The position numbers and the translations under genes were made by a program. The notes beneath the pieces are model-generated. The model saw only the letters and a program-made list of their open reading frames with translations. It was not told where the DNA came from and made no database searches. Source: Chamaecrista fasciculata (Eukaryota > Streptophyta > Magnoliopsida > Fabales > Fabaceae). From it: 64,000 bases of DNA. Positions 34,525 to 45,929 of the stretch are shown here, piece after piece. Where the stretch lies: NCBI GenBank assembly GCA_003254925.1, contig QANZ01020434.1, positions 55,346 to 119,345 on the forward strand, in the 5' to 3' direction. The first letter of the stretch is position 1, and the number at the start of each line of letters is the position of its first letter.

Positions 34525-34745
34525 TTATTCTTTTTCTTTATTTCTCCAAACTTTTTCATTTCTGACACGCTTTACTTATAATTTTATAAATTTGTACATA
34601 CACTCACATGACATTACTTATTGAGCCTTAATAATTAGTGGTGACATGGAAGGACAAACCGAACACAAATCACGCAATCTTTCTTTCATACAAGTGTTTA
34701 TTGTTAAAATATTTTTTTTTACTTTTACATTACAAATTAAAAAAA

Positions 34746-35175
34746 GGGTAAATTACACTTTGGTACCCTGTGGTTTGACCCTATTTCACTTTGGTACCCT
34801 GTGGTTTGAAACTTGACACTTTGGTACCCTGTGGTATTCTCCATTAACACTTTGGTACCCTTTGGAGCTATTTTGTAATTTTAACCATAACAAATTTTGC
34901 AAAAATTACATATTGACCCCAAAAAATTTTCAAAAAATTACAAATAGGTCCCTGGATACATATTATATAGGGACTAAAATGAAAAATTTAAAATTTTTTT
35001 GGGGTCAATATGTAATTTTTGTAAAATTTATTATGGTTAAAATTACAAAATAGCTCCAAAGGGTACCAAAGTGTTAATGGAGAATACCACAGGGTACCAA
35101 AGTGTCAAGTTTCAAACCACAGGGTACCAAAGTGAAATAGGGTCAAACCACAAGGTACCAAAATGTAATTTACCC
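34746..35175. mobile_element. MULE-type MITE, family A, exact 9-bp target duplication
   Basis: GGGTAAATTACACTTTGG and CCAAAATGTAATTTACCC are inverted ends. TTAAAAAAA flanks both sides (34737-34745, 35176-35184). Its middle, including AGGTCCCTGGATACATATTA, closely matches the copy at 43373, so these two may be recent. Confidence 0.92.
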
Positions 35176-35184
35176 TTAAAAAAA

Positions 35185-35893
35185 TTATCAATATGATCGA
35201 AAAATTAGAGGAAGGATTATTAATATAAGAAAAATCTTATATTTTGATGATTAAGTACTAATTTATTGAGCTCATATAATTTTAGGTACTGAAATAGTTT
35301 TGCTTTAAAATTAATATGAATCATATATATATATAAAATATAATTTGTATGTGTGAGAGAGAGAATTAGTAAGAAATGATAGACGAAAAGAAAAAGTTGT
35401 AATTATAATAAACGAGTATATAATACTATATTCTCTAATATTTTTTATATTTGTATTAAGGCATAGATAATTATAAATATTTAAATAGAAATATGTTAAT
35501 AATTGAATAGTTAATGAAGTTGAGATTTTAATATAGTAGAAGTTTGATTAGAATGAAGATTTTGTTAAAGGACACAAACAACCGGTTAACATTGGACCGG
35601 CCACCCAAAAAGTCCCTTAATCAAGAATGGATTTAATATTCTTGGTTTATTTTGTCAAAGTTGCAATTATAACTTTGGACTTATTAAATCAGACGCCAAA
35701 TGTTATGGAGCATGCTGGTTTTAATATCTTCCTCTTCTCAACAAACCAATAATAATGAGAAAGCTTTGTCTACACTCTAAGTTTTTTTCTTTTATTACTC
35801 ACCTAATACAATTTGACCTTGAAAATTTGAAAATTTGACCCCTTATTTCTTCATAGCCAAAATGCTGCCTTCATTTAAACAACAAAATGACTT
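35185..35893. other. Upstream DNA of gene 2 without named elements
   Basis: AT-rich; nothing recognised. Confidence 0.5.
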
Positions 35894-35929
35894 CATTATT
35901 GCACCTTATATATATAAGGTGCAATAATG
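35894..35929. repeat. Perfect 36-bp palindrome
   Basis: CATTATTGCACCTTATAT is followed directly by its reverse complement. With one mismatch the symmetry reaches about 24 bases each side (GACTTCATTATTG... against ...CAATAATGGAGTC). It lies 553 bp before the gene 2 ATG and touches the left end of the next element. Confidence 0.9.
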
Positions 35930-36332
35930 GAGTCAAAGTTATATTTTGGTCCTTCAGTTTTCTAAGACGTTTTACCGTTAGTCCCCCACTCTTTTTTATT
36001 AATTTTTTCTTGTTAAAAAAAAAAAGGAAAAATTAACGTTAATCCCTCAAAAGTTTTATTTTTTTGGGCGAAATCATATTACAACTCCAATTTATTTTTT
36101 TCTTATGTTTTGATCCAATTATAAAAAGAAAAAGATCTTAATGTAAAAAAGTAAAATTTTTTAGAGACTAAAGTTATTTTTTTTTTAACAGAAAAAATTA
36201 ATAGAAAAGAGTGAGGGACTAATAGTGGAAACGTTTTGGAAAAAAGAGGGACCAAAACAAAACGAAAAAAAAATGAGGGACCAAAACAAAATTTTGAGCA
36301 AACTTGAGGGACCAAAATATGACTTTGGCCTC
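35930..36332. mobile_element. TIR element, family B2
   Basis: GTCAAAGTTATATTTTGGTC on the left mirrors GACCAAAATATGACTTTGGC on the right. It contains TTCTTATGTTTTGATCCAA and a mirrored C/T-rich unit shared with the elements at 50875, 52238 and 58856. It ends about 150 bp before the gene 2 ATG, so it may form part of that promoter. Confidence 0.75.
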
Positions 36333-36481
36333 TATATAATTATAAACAAATAAGTCAAAATTAACACGCATACGACATATGTACACTATAATATATATAC
36401 AACTACTCATTATTTTCTTCTTCAATCCGCCATTAATATTTTCAACATATATATCAACCAACATACATAGATACATACAAT

Positions 36482-39400
36482 ATGGCTTCTTCTTCTTCAA
36501 CTTTGGATTTGGAGTCTCCAACTTCACTATACAACTTCGTGGTTAGAGAAGGAAATGGCGTGAAAGGCTTAATGGACTTAGGCTTACCCAAAGTACCACA
36601 AAAATACATACAACCCCCACATGAGCGAATCAATGATCCAAATTCAATCCCAGTGCTTCAAACTCCACCCATTGACCTCTCAAAGTTGGATGGCTCGGTA
36701 GCTGAGCGAGCCCAAGTGGTGGCTCAAATTGATCGAGCCGCTCGCACACTTGGCTTCTTTCAGGTTGTGAACCATGGCCTAAATTAACAGTTAAGTTATT
36801 AAAAGATTATCGAGTTCACGATTCAATCCTTAAAAGATTGAAATATACATTTGGATTATTTCAGGTTGTGAACCATGGTGTGCCTTTGGAGCTTTTGGAC
36901 AAGCTTATAAAGGCGGCGCACGCGTTCTTTAGGTTGTCGCCAGAGAAGAAGGCAGCGTATCGGAGTGAGGCAAACCTGAACCAGAGGCTAAACGTCAAGT
37001 ATGGGACGAGTTTTATACCTGAGAAAGAGGAGGCGTTGGAGTGGAAAGATTTTATTAGCATGAGGTACAGCAACGATGAGGATGCTCTTCAAAATTGGCC
37101 TCATGAGTGCAGGTACGTGTATATATATTCTTTTTAAATATATACCGAATTAACGAATTAGTTTTTAAATAATCAAAATATGCAATTTGATCTTTAAAAT
37201 ATTATAGTTGTCAAGTATTTGGTCTCTATGATGAATTAATTAGTCTCTCGATCTAAATTGAATTAGTACTCTGTAGTACATAAATTTAGACAAATTTTAT
37301 ATTTTTCAATCTTTAAATTTGTATTTTTTGGTCATTAAATTTGATTCAAAACTAAATTAGTGACCATTGTGAAATTTCAACGACCAAATATCATATTTTT
37401 CGATTATTCAAGGACTGATTCGTTGACTCGATATAAATTCAAAGGTAAATTACACTTTGGTACCTTGAGGTATGGTCCAGTTCTACTTTGCATTGGTACC
37501 TTGTTCTTTCAAAAATGATATTTTGGTACCCTGTTCTATTCGCTGTTAGCACTTTGGTACTCAAAACTTTTTCTTCTGTTACCTCTTGACGGAGAAAAGC
37601 ACGTGTAGATCATATGTATAGTAAAAAAACACGAAATCCAACACTTTAAACTCATACTTCACGCTTCACCCTAAAAAAAAAACACGATTCAGTATGTAGT
37701 TGAAGGCAGATGACTTCATGTTTTTTGTTTAGGTTGAATCATGAAATATGTGTTTAGGAGGATGAATTTCGTGTTTTTGACCATGCACGTGACCTTCACG
37801 TGCTTTTTTTTTTTCCTGTAAAAAACTAACGGAAAAAGAGTTTGTGGTATAATGACAAATAGAGCAGGTACTAAAATATCATTTTAAAAGAATAAGGTAC
37901 AAAAGTGAAATCGGTCTACACCTCAAGGTACAAAAGTGTAGTTTACCCTAAATTCAATGACTAAATAATAAGTTTTCTCTTCTTTCAAACAAAATATTAA
38001 ACACCCGACGGGTGTGCTCGATCTCTTAAAATATTATGATTAATCAATAGTAAAAAAATTTGACCAAAGTGCAATTTTGGTTCCTAATTTTTAAGGATAA
38101 TTGTAATCTAACCCTTCATCTTTTTCTTGTTTTTTTTTTTCAATTTTGGTCCTATATCTTTTTCAAGTTTCATTACTTTGTCCTAATGATTGAATGTGGT
38201 TATACTCTCTTATTTTAAGTTTGATTGTGACAAGTTCAGAGCCACGTGTTATTCTCGATAAGTCCTTTGTTCCTCCAGTAGGTCCATCAGCAAACAAGGC
38301 TAAATTGGCTTCGAAAGTGGGCCGTTTGTTTCATAGTCAAACGAACGAAGTTGGTCATATTTGTCTTATTTCAAGTCCGATTGTGATGAGTTTGAAACTA
38401 TGTGTTACTCTTGACTAGTTCTTTTTCTGTCTAATTAATTATGACCATTAACAAATGAGGCCAATTCGAACCCAAAAGTGGTTCTAGAATCAAAAGGTGA
38501 AAAATTATTGAAAATTACTTTTGGGCCCAATTTGACATCATGAGTTGACGGTCTTAACTAGAAAGAAAAATGACTCATCGAATGAAACTTGTGACTTGTA
38601 ACTCCGAACTCATCGCAATCAAACTTGAAACGAGATAAATATGACAAGGTTCGCTCTTTTGACTATAAAGTAAGCAACCCACTTTCAAAACCCATTTTGA
38701 ACTTGTTTGTTGACGATCTCCGATTAATCAAAGAAATGACTCGTGAAGAATAACATGTAGCTCCACACTCGTAAGTTGTGACAATGAGACTTAAAATGAG
38801 ATAAATATGATCACATTTAAATTGTTGATACTAAGTAGTGAAACTTTTAGAAATGTTATGAGACCAAAACCATAAAAGAAAAAGGTCAAAATGCACTTTT
38901 GGTCTCATATCTTTTGCTCAGGTCTCAATTTGGTCCCGTATATTTTTCTGTTGCACTTTTGGTCCCAAATCTTTTGGTCAAGTTGCAGATTTGGTCAGGT
39001 TGCATAATTGGTTTCATATCTTTGGAAATGGTTACACATTGTGAGACAAACGGTGAAACTTTTCGCAAAGATTTGAGACCAAATTTGCAAAAAAAAAAAA
39101 GAGACCAATTTTGCAACTGACCATAAAAGATATGGGACCAAAAGTGAAACAAAAAATGATATAGGACCAAATTGAAATTTGAGCAAAAGATATAGGATCA
39201 AAAGTACACTTTGACCGGAATAAGAGATAAAGGGCAATATTAAAACTTATTAAAATTTTAAAACATCTCAACCTTCCCCTCCTTCAATAATTTGGAAAAG
39301 TCTGAAAATTGGAGATTTAATTAGTTTATAATAGTTTTCAAATCACACTAAACTATCCCCACCACAATAATAAAAGAGTGATCACTCTATATATCTTTAA

Positions 39401-42400
39401 GACCTCTAAGATGAGTAGTTTATAATGATTTCTAAATCATCCTATCATCAACCAACTAGCTAGTTAATTAATTAAATAGTCGAGTGAAGACCCCACTAGT
39501 TAAAAAAGTCATTGAAAAAACGTCATTGAAATGGTCATCTCACATTTAAAATTTACACTTTAGCCTTTTAAAAAAGTCATTGAAATGGTCATCTCACATT
39601 TAAAATTTTTATAAAAATAATAGAGATTTAACAATAAATTAATACGTGTCACATCATTTACTAAATTATTGTCATGTTAACGTGCACAACAAAAAAAACG
39701 TCCACAACATATAAGTCAACTTTATGATTAATCAGACCGTAATTTGTATATAGTTAACAAAAAAATTAAGAATAAATTACATTTTGGTACCTTATTCTAT
39801 GGACCGGTTTCACTTTGGTATCATGTTACTTCAAAAGTGGCTTTTTGGTACCCTGTTCTTTGTACCATTAACACTTTGGTACCCAAATTTATTTTTCTGT
39901 TAAGTTTTGACGGTGAGGTCGCACGTGACCATCACATGCACAATAAAAATACCCAAATGTCTTTTGCTCTCATTTTTCACGATTCAAACGCTAAAACATT
40001 AAAAAATCGTGAAAAACACTGAGATTTAAAGTGAAAGGATTTTGGAGTGTTTTAACACTCAAAAAAGCGTTTGAATCATGAAAAATGAGAGCAAAATAGA
40101 CATTTATGTGCTTTCACTGTAAATGTGATGGTCACGTGCGACCTTGCCATTAGAACTTAATAGAAAAATACATGTGCAAAGAACATAGTACCAAAGTATC
40201 ACTTTTTAAAAAATAGTGTACCAAAATGAAATCGGTCCATAAAATAAGATACCAAAATATAATTTATCCAAAAATTAAATTGATTGCAATTATATCTTCA
40301 ATCTATCTGCAGGAAGGAGGCACTCGAGTACTTGAAGTTATCAACTAAGATAGCTAGAAAGATTGTAGACGTTCTTATATCTATTCTTGAAACCAAAGTG
40401 GAAGAGTCAAAGATTGAAGCATTGCTTGCCTCTAAGATGGTGAACATGAATTATTACCCTAGTTGCCCAAACCCAGAACTTGCTTTGGGAGTAGGACGCC
40501 ACTCAGATATTGGAACCCTAACTGTGCTTCTTCAAGATGGCATTGGTGGTTTATATGTCAAACTTGAAGAAGATAGTGATATTGGAAACAAAGGAGATTG
40601 GATTCAGATTCCACCAATTCCAGGAGCTTTAATTATCAATATTGGTGATATCTTAGAGGTATGGTATATATATCTTTGTGAAACCTATCAAGCATGGACA
40701 CTTTATTTTAAGAGTGTTTCACCGTGTTCGACACTTATACAATATATATTTATAAGTTTCAAAATATAGAATTAAATTTTTGTGACTTTAACATAAATAA
40801 TAAAAAATAATAACACATATAACAATATTATGAATAAATATTGTAATTTAATTTTTTAAGTTTTCATTAAAATTGATGAATTTTTAATTATTTATATATA
40901 TAGATATATGTTGTGTCATGTCATGTAATTTTAAAAATTTGGCGTGCCCATGTCATATGATGTGTCAGTGTCAGTGTTAATGCTTCATAAGTGAAACCTC
41001 ATATTTTTAAGGGTAAATTACACTTTGGTACCATGTGGTTTAATTTGACCCTATTTCACTTTGGTACCCTGTGGTTTGAAATCTGACACTTTGGTACCCT
41101 TTGGAGCTATTTTATAATTTTAACCATAACAAATTTTGCAAAAATTACATATTGACCCCAATTTTTTTTGAAGTTTTCATTTTAGTCCCTAGATAATATG
41201 TATCCAGGGACCTATTTGTAATTTTTTGGGGTCAATATGTAATTTTTGCACAATTTGTTATGGTTAAAATTACAAAATAGCTCCAAAGGGTACCAAAGTG
41301 TTAATGGAAAATACCACAGGGTACCAAAGTGTCAGTTTTCGAACCACGGGGTACCAAAGTGTAATTTACCCTATTTCTAATCTTTTAGATTTATAAAACC
41401 CATTTCTTTAAGAGAATAATGCCTACTATTTGGTCTCTGAATTTACATTGACTCAACTAGTCAGTCCTTGAATAATTGAATTACACGATTTGGTCTCTGA
41501 AATATCTCAATTTTCAACTATTTAGTCCTTAAAGACAATTTGGCACTTGAATTTGAACTCATTTTATAGCTTTTAGTCCTTGGAATTATAATGAATTTTT
41601 ATCTCTTGGTCTTTGAATATATTTGACCCAAAAACCAAATTATTAACAATTGCAATAATTTAGGGACTGAGTAGTATATTTTGATTATTTAGAAAATAAT
41701 TAGTTGACTCAATATAAATCCAGGGACCAAATAATAGATTTTCTCTTTTTTCTTTTTAAGTGAAAAATGCTAAAATGTATAAAAAAAACACACCCATGAA
41801 GGTTAACCCGTTGTGAAAAATCTCATAAACTTTTAATTTTGTGTAATAATAGTAGATTTGTTTTTTTACTTGATCAGTTTTTTTTTTTTAACTTTTAATG
41901 ATTGTTGTTACATTTGTGATTAATTGATATTTAGGCAAAAGTGCTATTGGTACCCTGAAAAGTATATGATCATTTTCAATTGTACTCTCAAAGTTTTTCT
42001 GGGTCAATTGTACTCCCAAAGTATGGAGTCAGTTTGATTATACTCCCAAAGTTTTTTTTAGTCAGTTATACCCTCAATGTTCCACAATTGAGTCAATTAA
42101 ACCCCCAAATACCTCTCAATTAAGGAGTACAATTGACAATGCAAAAAAGAAAAAAAGATTGAGAGTACAATTGATACAAAAAAAAAAAAAGATTGAGGGT
42201 ATAATTGATTCAAAAAAAATTTGAGAGAATAACTGAAACTGATCCCATACTTTAGGGGTACAATTGGCCAAAAAAACTTTTAAAGTACAGCTGAAAATAA
42301 TTGCATACTTTGAGAGTACCAATAATACTTTTCTCATTATATTTATATATAATTAGTTATTGCTACATTTATTAATAGACACAAAAATTGACTTTCTTTA

Positions 42401-44179
42401 TTCTTTTATTATATGGTAGATAGAAGTTCCTTTTCGATCGATCCCTTTCTATTATTTAGGTCAAAGTATATTTTTGGTTTCTTTAAGTTTTAATTTAGCC
42501 TTATAACTTTTTTTTGTTACACTTTTAGTCTCATATCTTTTGCCTAGGTTGTAGATTTGGTCTCATGTTGCACTTTTGATCCCATATCTTTTGATCAAGT
42601 TGCAGAATTGGTCCATATCTTTTGATCAGGTTGCAGAATTGGTCTCATATCTTTGGGTCAGGTGCAAGTTTAGTATCATATCTTTAGGTCAAGTGAAATT
42701 GATCGATGGTGAAACTTTTTGCAAAGATATAGGACCAATTCTATAACTTGATAAAAAAAATATGGGACTAAAACTGGAAAAAAAAAATTATGAGACCAAA
42801 TTGGTCTATTATTTATATACGTTATATTTCAATATTGCTTCTCATCAATCCAAGACACTTATTCTATATCGATCCCATGCATGTATGATACTTGATGGAC
42901 CATATCCTAAATATATATATATATACACACACGCGTAAGGTCAAAGTAGAAATTTTGTCTCATATCTTTTCTTGAATTCTCAATTTGTTCTTGTAACTTT
43001 TTCTGTTACACTTCTGGTGTCATATCTTTGCAAAATATTCCAATTTGTTTTCATATCTTTTGGTTAAGTTGGAGAATTGGTCTCATATCGTTACAAAAGA
43101 TTTCACTCTTAGTTCCACCTGACACAAAGATATTGGTCTAATTCTGCACCTAATCATAAGACCAATTCTACGGCTGATCCAAAAATATGAAACCAAATCT
43201 AAAAAAACAAAAAATGAAACAAGACTAAAATAAGGAGAACTAGCCAAGAGATATGAGACCACATTTACACTTTGGCTTATAATTAATCAAGCTTTCACTT
43301 CAAATTCATGAAACACATGCAACTTTTCAAAAGGCCGTTATAGTTAGCTTATGTTCATTCAATTATTTTTTTGGGTAAATTACACTTTGGTACCCTGTGG
43401 TTTGACCCTATTTCACTTTGGTACCCTGTGGTTTGAAACTTGACACTTTGGTACCCTGTGGTATTCTCCATTGACACTTTGGTATCCTTTGGAGCTATTT
43501 TGTAATTTTAACCATAACAAATTTCAAAAATTACATATTGACCCCAAAAAATTTTCAAAAAATTACAAATAGGTCCCTGGATACATATTATATAGGGACT
43601 AAAATGAAAAATTTAAAATTTTTTTGGGGTCAATATGTAATTTTTGTAAAATTTATTATGGTTAAAATTACAAAATAGCTCCAAAGGGTACCAAAGTGTT
43701 AATGGAGAATACCACAGGGTACCAAAGTGTCAAGTTTCAAACTACAGGGTACCAAAGTGAAATAGGGTCAAACTACAGGGTACCAAAGTGTAATTTACCC
43801 TATTTTTTTTATCAATATATATGTTTCACATACAAGTTTAATACATATATAGTAACTCGTTAGAAGTACTGAGTTATATTAATGAACTATATTTATATGT
43901 ATGTGTGCCATGCATGTTACATGTAAGATAACGAGCAACGGGAGGTTTAAAAGTGCTGAACACAGAGTGAGAACTGCAAGCAACCAATGTAGGGTGTCAA
44001 TTCCTGTATTTACAACTGCAAAACCAACAGAGAAGATAGGACCATTGCCAGAAGTGGTGAAGAAAGATGGTTTTGCACGTTATAGAGAGATATTGTTCCA
44101 AGATTACATGAACAACTATTTTGGGAATGCTCATGATGGAAAGAAGTCTCTTGAATTATTAGCAATAATCAACTCTTAA
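36482..44179 (+). CDS. 2-oxoglutarate/Fe(II)-dependent dioxygenase, F6'H/S8H-like (gene 2)
   Basis: Four exons: 36482-36763, 36865-37112, 40313-40658 and 43928-44179, giving 375 aa with TAA. Introns 2 and 3 (3.2 and 3.3 kb) sit exactly where gene 1 has its introns 2 and 3. The product has SLYNFVVREGNGVKGLMDLG at the N-terminus, GFFQ/VVNHGVP across the new junction, KYGTSF, LEWKDF, NYYPSCP, iron ligands H240, D242 and H304, and R314-x-S316. It closely resembles gene 1. Without splicing of the 101-bp intron 36764-36864 the frame would stop after NHGLN, so that intron is needed. The large introns contain about nine TIR elements. Activity is likely small-molecule hydroxylation in the cytosol, by analogy with coumarin-pathway enzymes; the substrate is unknown. 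Confidence 0.9.
36764..36864 (+). other. Novel small intron of gene 2, flanked by a coding direct repeat
   Basis: The intron starts GTTGTGAACCATGG, an exact copy of the exon that follows its 3' splice site. The 28-bp sequence beginning TTGGCTTCTTTCAG at 36750-36777 is repeated at 36851-36878 with two differences. The repeat spacing is 101 bp, equal to the intron length, so both splice sites derive from one AG|GT. Gene 1 is continuous here. Confidence 0.9.
37443..37948. mobile_element. MULE-type element, family A', 9-bp target duplication, in gene 2 intron 2
   Basis: AGGTAAATTACACTTTGGTA and its inverse at the right end flank an interior unlike family A (AAAAGCACGTGTAG... mirrored). TAAATTCAA flanks both sides (37434-37442, 37949-37957). 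Gene 3 intron 2 has the empty site ATATAAATTTAAGGACAAAT near 63622. Confidence 0.92.
38055..39232. mobile_element. Hairpin element, family D, in gene 2 intron 2
   Basis: The left part, GACCAAAGTGCAATTTTGGT, and inner arms, such as GTTATACTCTCTTATTTTAA against AAACGAGATAAATATGAC, follow the family D core. The left end is at the same place in gene 3 intron 2 (about 63740), so the insertion predates the gene 2/3 duplication. A family B element lies near its right end. Confidence 0.7.
38884..39217. mobile_element. MITE, family B, in gene 2 intron 2
   Basis: GGTCAAAATGCACTTTTGGT and TCAAAAGTACACTTTGACC are inverted ends. No exact 9-bp flank repeat. It sits within the right end of the family D element. 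Confidence 0.75.
39770..40269. mobile_element. MULE-type element, family A', 9-bp target duplication, in gene 2 intron 2
   Basis: GAATAAATTACATTTTGGTA and ACCAAAATATAATTTATCC are inverted ends. AAAAATTAA flanks both sides (39761-39769, 40270-40278). It ends 44 bp before exon 3. Confidence 0.9.
41011..41371. mobile_element. MULE-type MITE, family A, in gene 2 intron 3
   Basis: GGGTAAATTACACTTTGG and CCAAAGTGTAATTTACCC are perfect inverted ends. The flanks TATTTTTAA and TATTTCTAA differ by one base. Confidence 0.88.
41411..41751. repeat. TIR element, family G, in gene 2 intron 3
   Basis: AGAGAATAATGCCTACTATT on the left mirrors ACCAAATAATAGATTTTCTC on the right, with TTGACTCAACTAGTCAG against TAATTAGTTGACTCAAT inside. 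Target duplication unclear. Confidence 0.65.
41934..42336. mobile_element. TIR element, family C, in gene 2 intron 3
   Basis: GGCAAAAGTGCTATTGGTAC and GTACCAATAATACTTTTCTC are inverted ends. The flanks TGATATTTA and TTATATTTA differ by one base. Inner units read TCAATTGTACTC. A partial relative lies near 45055-45215. Confidence 0.75.
42459..42806. mobile_element. MITE, family B, exact 9-bp target duplication, in gene 2 intron 3
   Basis: The left end is GGTCAAAGTATATTTTTGGT; the right end is worn (ACCAAATTGGTC). TATTATTTA flanks both sides (42450-42458, 42807-42815). Confidence 0.85.
42939..43279. mobile_element. MITE, family B, in gene 2 intron 3
   Basis: GGTCAAAGTAGAAATTTTGT mirrors ACCACATTTACACTTTGGC. 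No matching flank repeats were found. Confidence 0.65.
43373..43800. mobile_element. MULE-type MITE, family A, exact 9-bp target duplication, in gene 2 intron 3
   Basis: GGGTAAATTACACTTTGG and CCAAAGTGTAATTTACCC are perfect inverted ends. TATTTTTTT flanks both sides (43364-43372, 43801-43809). It ends 127 bp before exon 4. Confidence 0.93.
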
Positions 44180-44180
44180 G

Positions 44181-44660
44181 AGTAAGCCTGTATTTTAGTC
44201 TCTAAATTTATTCTAAAATTATGATTTAGTTAATAAATATTTGAATTATACATGTTAGTTCTTAATTTTATTTAGAATAAACTAATACTTTGATCCTTAA
44301 AAGATCACCGAACTGACAACTTGGTCCATGGAAGACTGAATTGTACAATTTAGTCTCTCAAAGATCAAAACAATATATATATACTAGTTAGTTTTTTCTA
44401 TGGACTAAATAATTTATTCTTTTAATCTTTCACAAGCCAAAAAGTATATTGTTTTGATATTTTAAAAATTATATGTGTATTTTGATCTTCCAAAAATCAA
44501 ATTGTTAGTTTACTTTTTTATTTACAAGTATTAACTATTTAGTTCTTGAAATATTATTGATGGAGATTAAATAGTTAATATTTGTCGAGGATAAAAAAAT
44601 ATATTTGCAAGAACTGAATCATAATTTTAGAACAAATTTAAAGATTATATATATATATAT
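44181..44660. mobile_element. TIR element in the 3' UTR of gene 2
   Basis: TTATTCTAAAATTATGATTT (about 44209) and AATCATAATTTTAGAACAAA (about 44617) are inverted. Gene 1's 3' UTR (CTAATTAATCATG..., GTCACATGGTTGCAACCTGT) resumes in gene 2 only at about 44669-44734. The element has therefore pushed the old 3' UTR about 480 bp away from the stop codon. Confidence 0.7.
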
Positions 44661-44779
44661 ATTATCGCTAATTCATCATGTAGCTTGGTTGTGTTCTTTT
44701 CCATTCCATTTTATGTCACATGGTTGCAACCTGTACTATTATTAGCAAGCTATGATTACAAAAGCAAGGCTGTTATTAA

Positions 44780-45242
44780 TAATCAAAATCTGTTCACCAT
44801 ATTGATTGTGTTCGGTGAAGGATGGATCTGAAGTTGTTTTTTTGTAAAAAATTTAGATAATATACACATATTAATAACTAAATTGTGTGCTTTAATACAA
44901 TTTAGCAATTGGTTTATACCTCAGAATATAGGTCAGTCATTCAGTCCATTTTTGGTAAATTGGAAGGGTCTAAACATATCTAAGATATAGATCCAAAATA
45001 TAGATAATTATTATTTATTTAGATTTCTAAATAAATGATAATTATCTATATTTTACCCCTCAATCTTTTCCTTTTTTTATTGTGTCAATTATACCTTTAA
45101 TTTGGAGATATAATTGATTCAAATATAAAACATTACGGGTACAATTGACCCAAACATAACTTTAGGAATACAATTTAAATTGATTTCATACTTTGGAAAA
45201 GATTACTTTTTCCATAAACATTTTGCACCCATCATTATTCAA
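44780..45242. other. Intergenic stretch with a partial family C element
   Basis: About 45055-45215 repeats motifs of family C (GGTACAATTGACCCAAACAT) without clear ends. The rest is AT-rich with nothing recognised. Confidence 0.45.
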
Positions 45243-45845
45243 AGGTTAAAATCCTATTTTGGTCCCTAAGGGTTTACCCAAAGTTATGTTTTGATTCCTA
45301 ATATTTCTTTTATTCTGTTTGCTCTTTAATATTTCTTAAAAGTTTTATCATCGGTCCCTAATTATTAAATATGGTCATATCTCTCTTGTTTCAAACTCAA
45401 ATGCCATTAAATTAGAACTAAGGATTAAATCAAACGTGTTTTTTCTTTGCCTAATTGGAGCTATCGGCAAACGAGGTCAAATCAAGTATGAAAATGAGCA
45501 AAAAAATGGACTGCTTGTTTCATGAATTTGGTCAGTTGTCTCTTGATTCAAGTTAAAATGCAATGAAATCGGAGTTATAAATTATTTTTTACGTGTTTTT
45601 TCTCTATCAAGTTGAGGTTGTTGGTAAACAAAGTCAAATAATTAATACTCCAAAAATGAGTTTGGTCAAAACATCAATAATAACTTTGAAGTACAATTTA
45701 GTCTCATTTGTCAACCGTCTCAACTAGATAAAAACAATTCGTCAAATAGTAACTTGTAGCTCCGATATCGTTGCATTTAAACTTAAAACGAGATAGATAT
45801 GACCAAATTTTTAAACAAATGGACCATTTTGAACCCAATTTTATA
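45243..45845. mobile_element. Family D hairpin element, partial
   Basis: GTCATATCTCTCTTGTTTCA on the left mirrors AAACGAGATAGATATGACCA on the right. AACGAGGTCAAATC and GTAAACAAAGTCAAAT are the family's repeated core. The right end is missing. Confidence 0.6.
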
Positions 45846-45929
45846 TTCAATTTGACTCGTATTTCAATTACATGTTGGTTTCGAATAAGATATGTATACA
45901 AATAGTAAATTATCAAATACGAATATATA

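Noticed and set aside
36482..36787. Gene 2 first exon read as a 101-aa truncated protein ending NHGLN
   Set aside because: The stop lies in the small intron; splicing at CAG|GT restores a full 375-aa enzyme with conserved motifs in all later exons.
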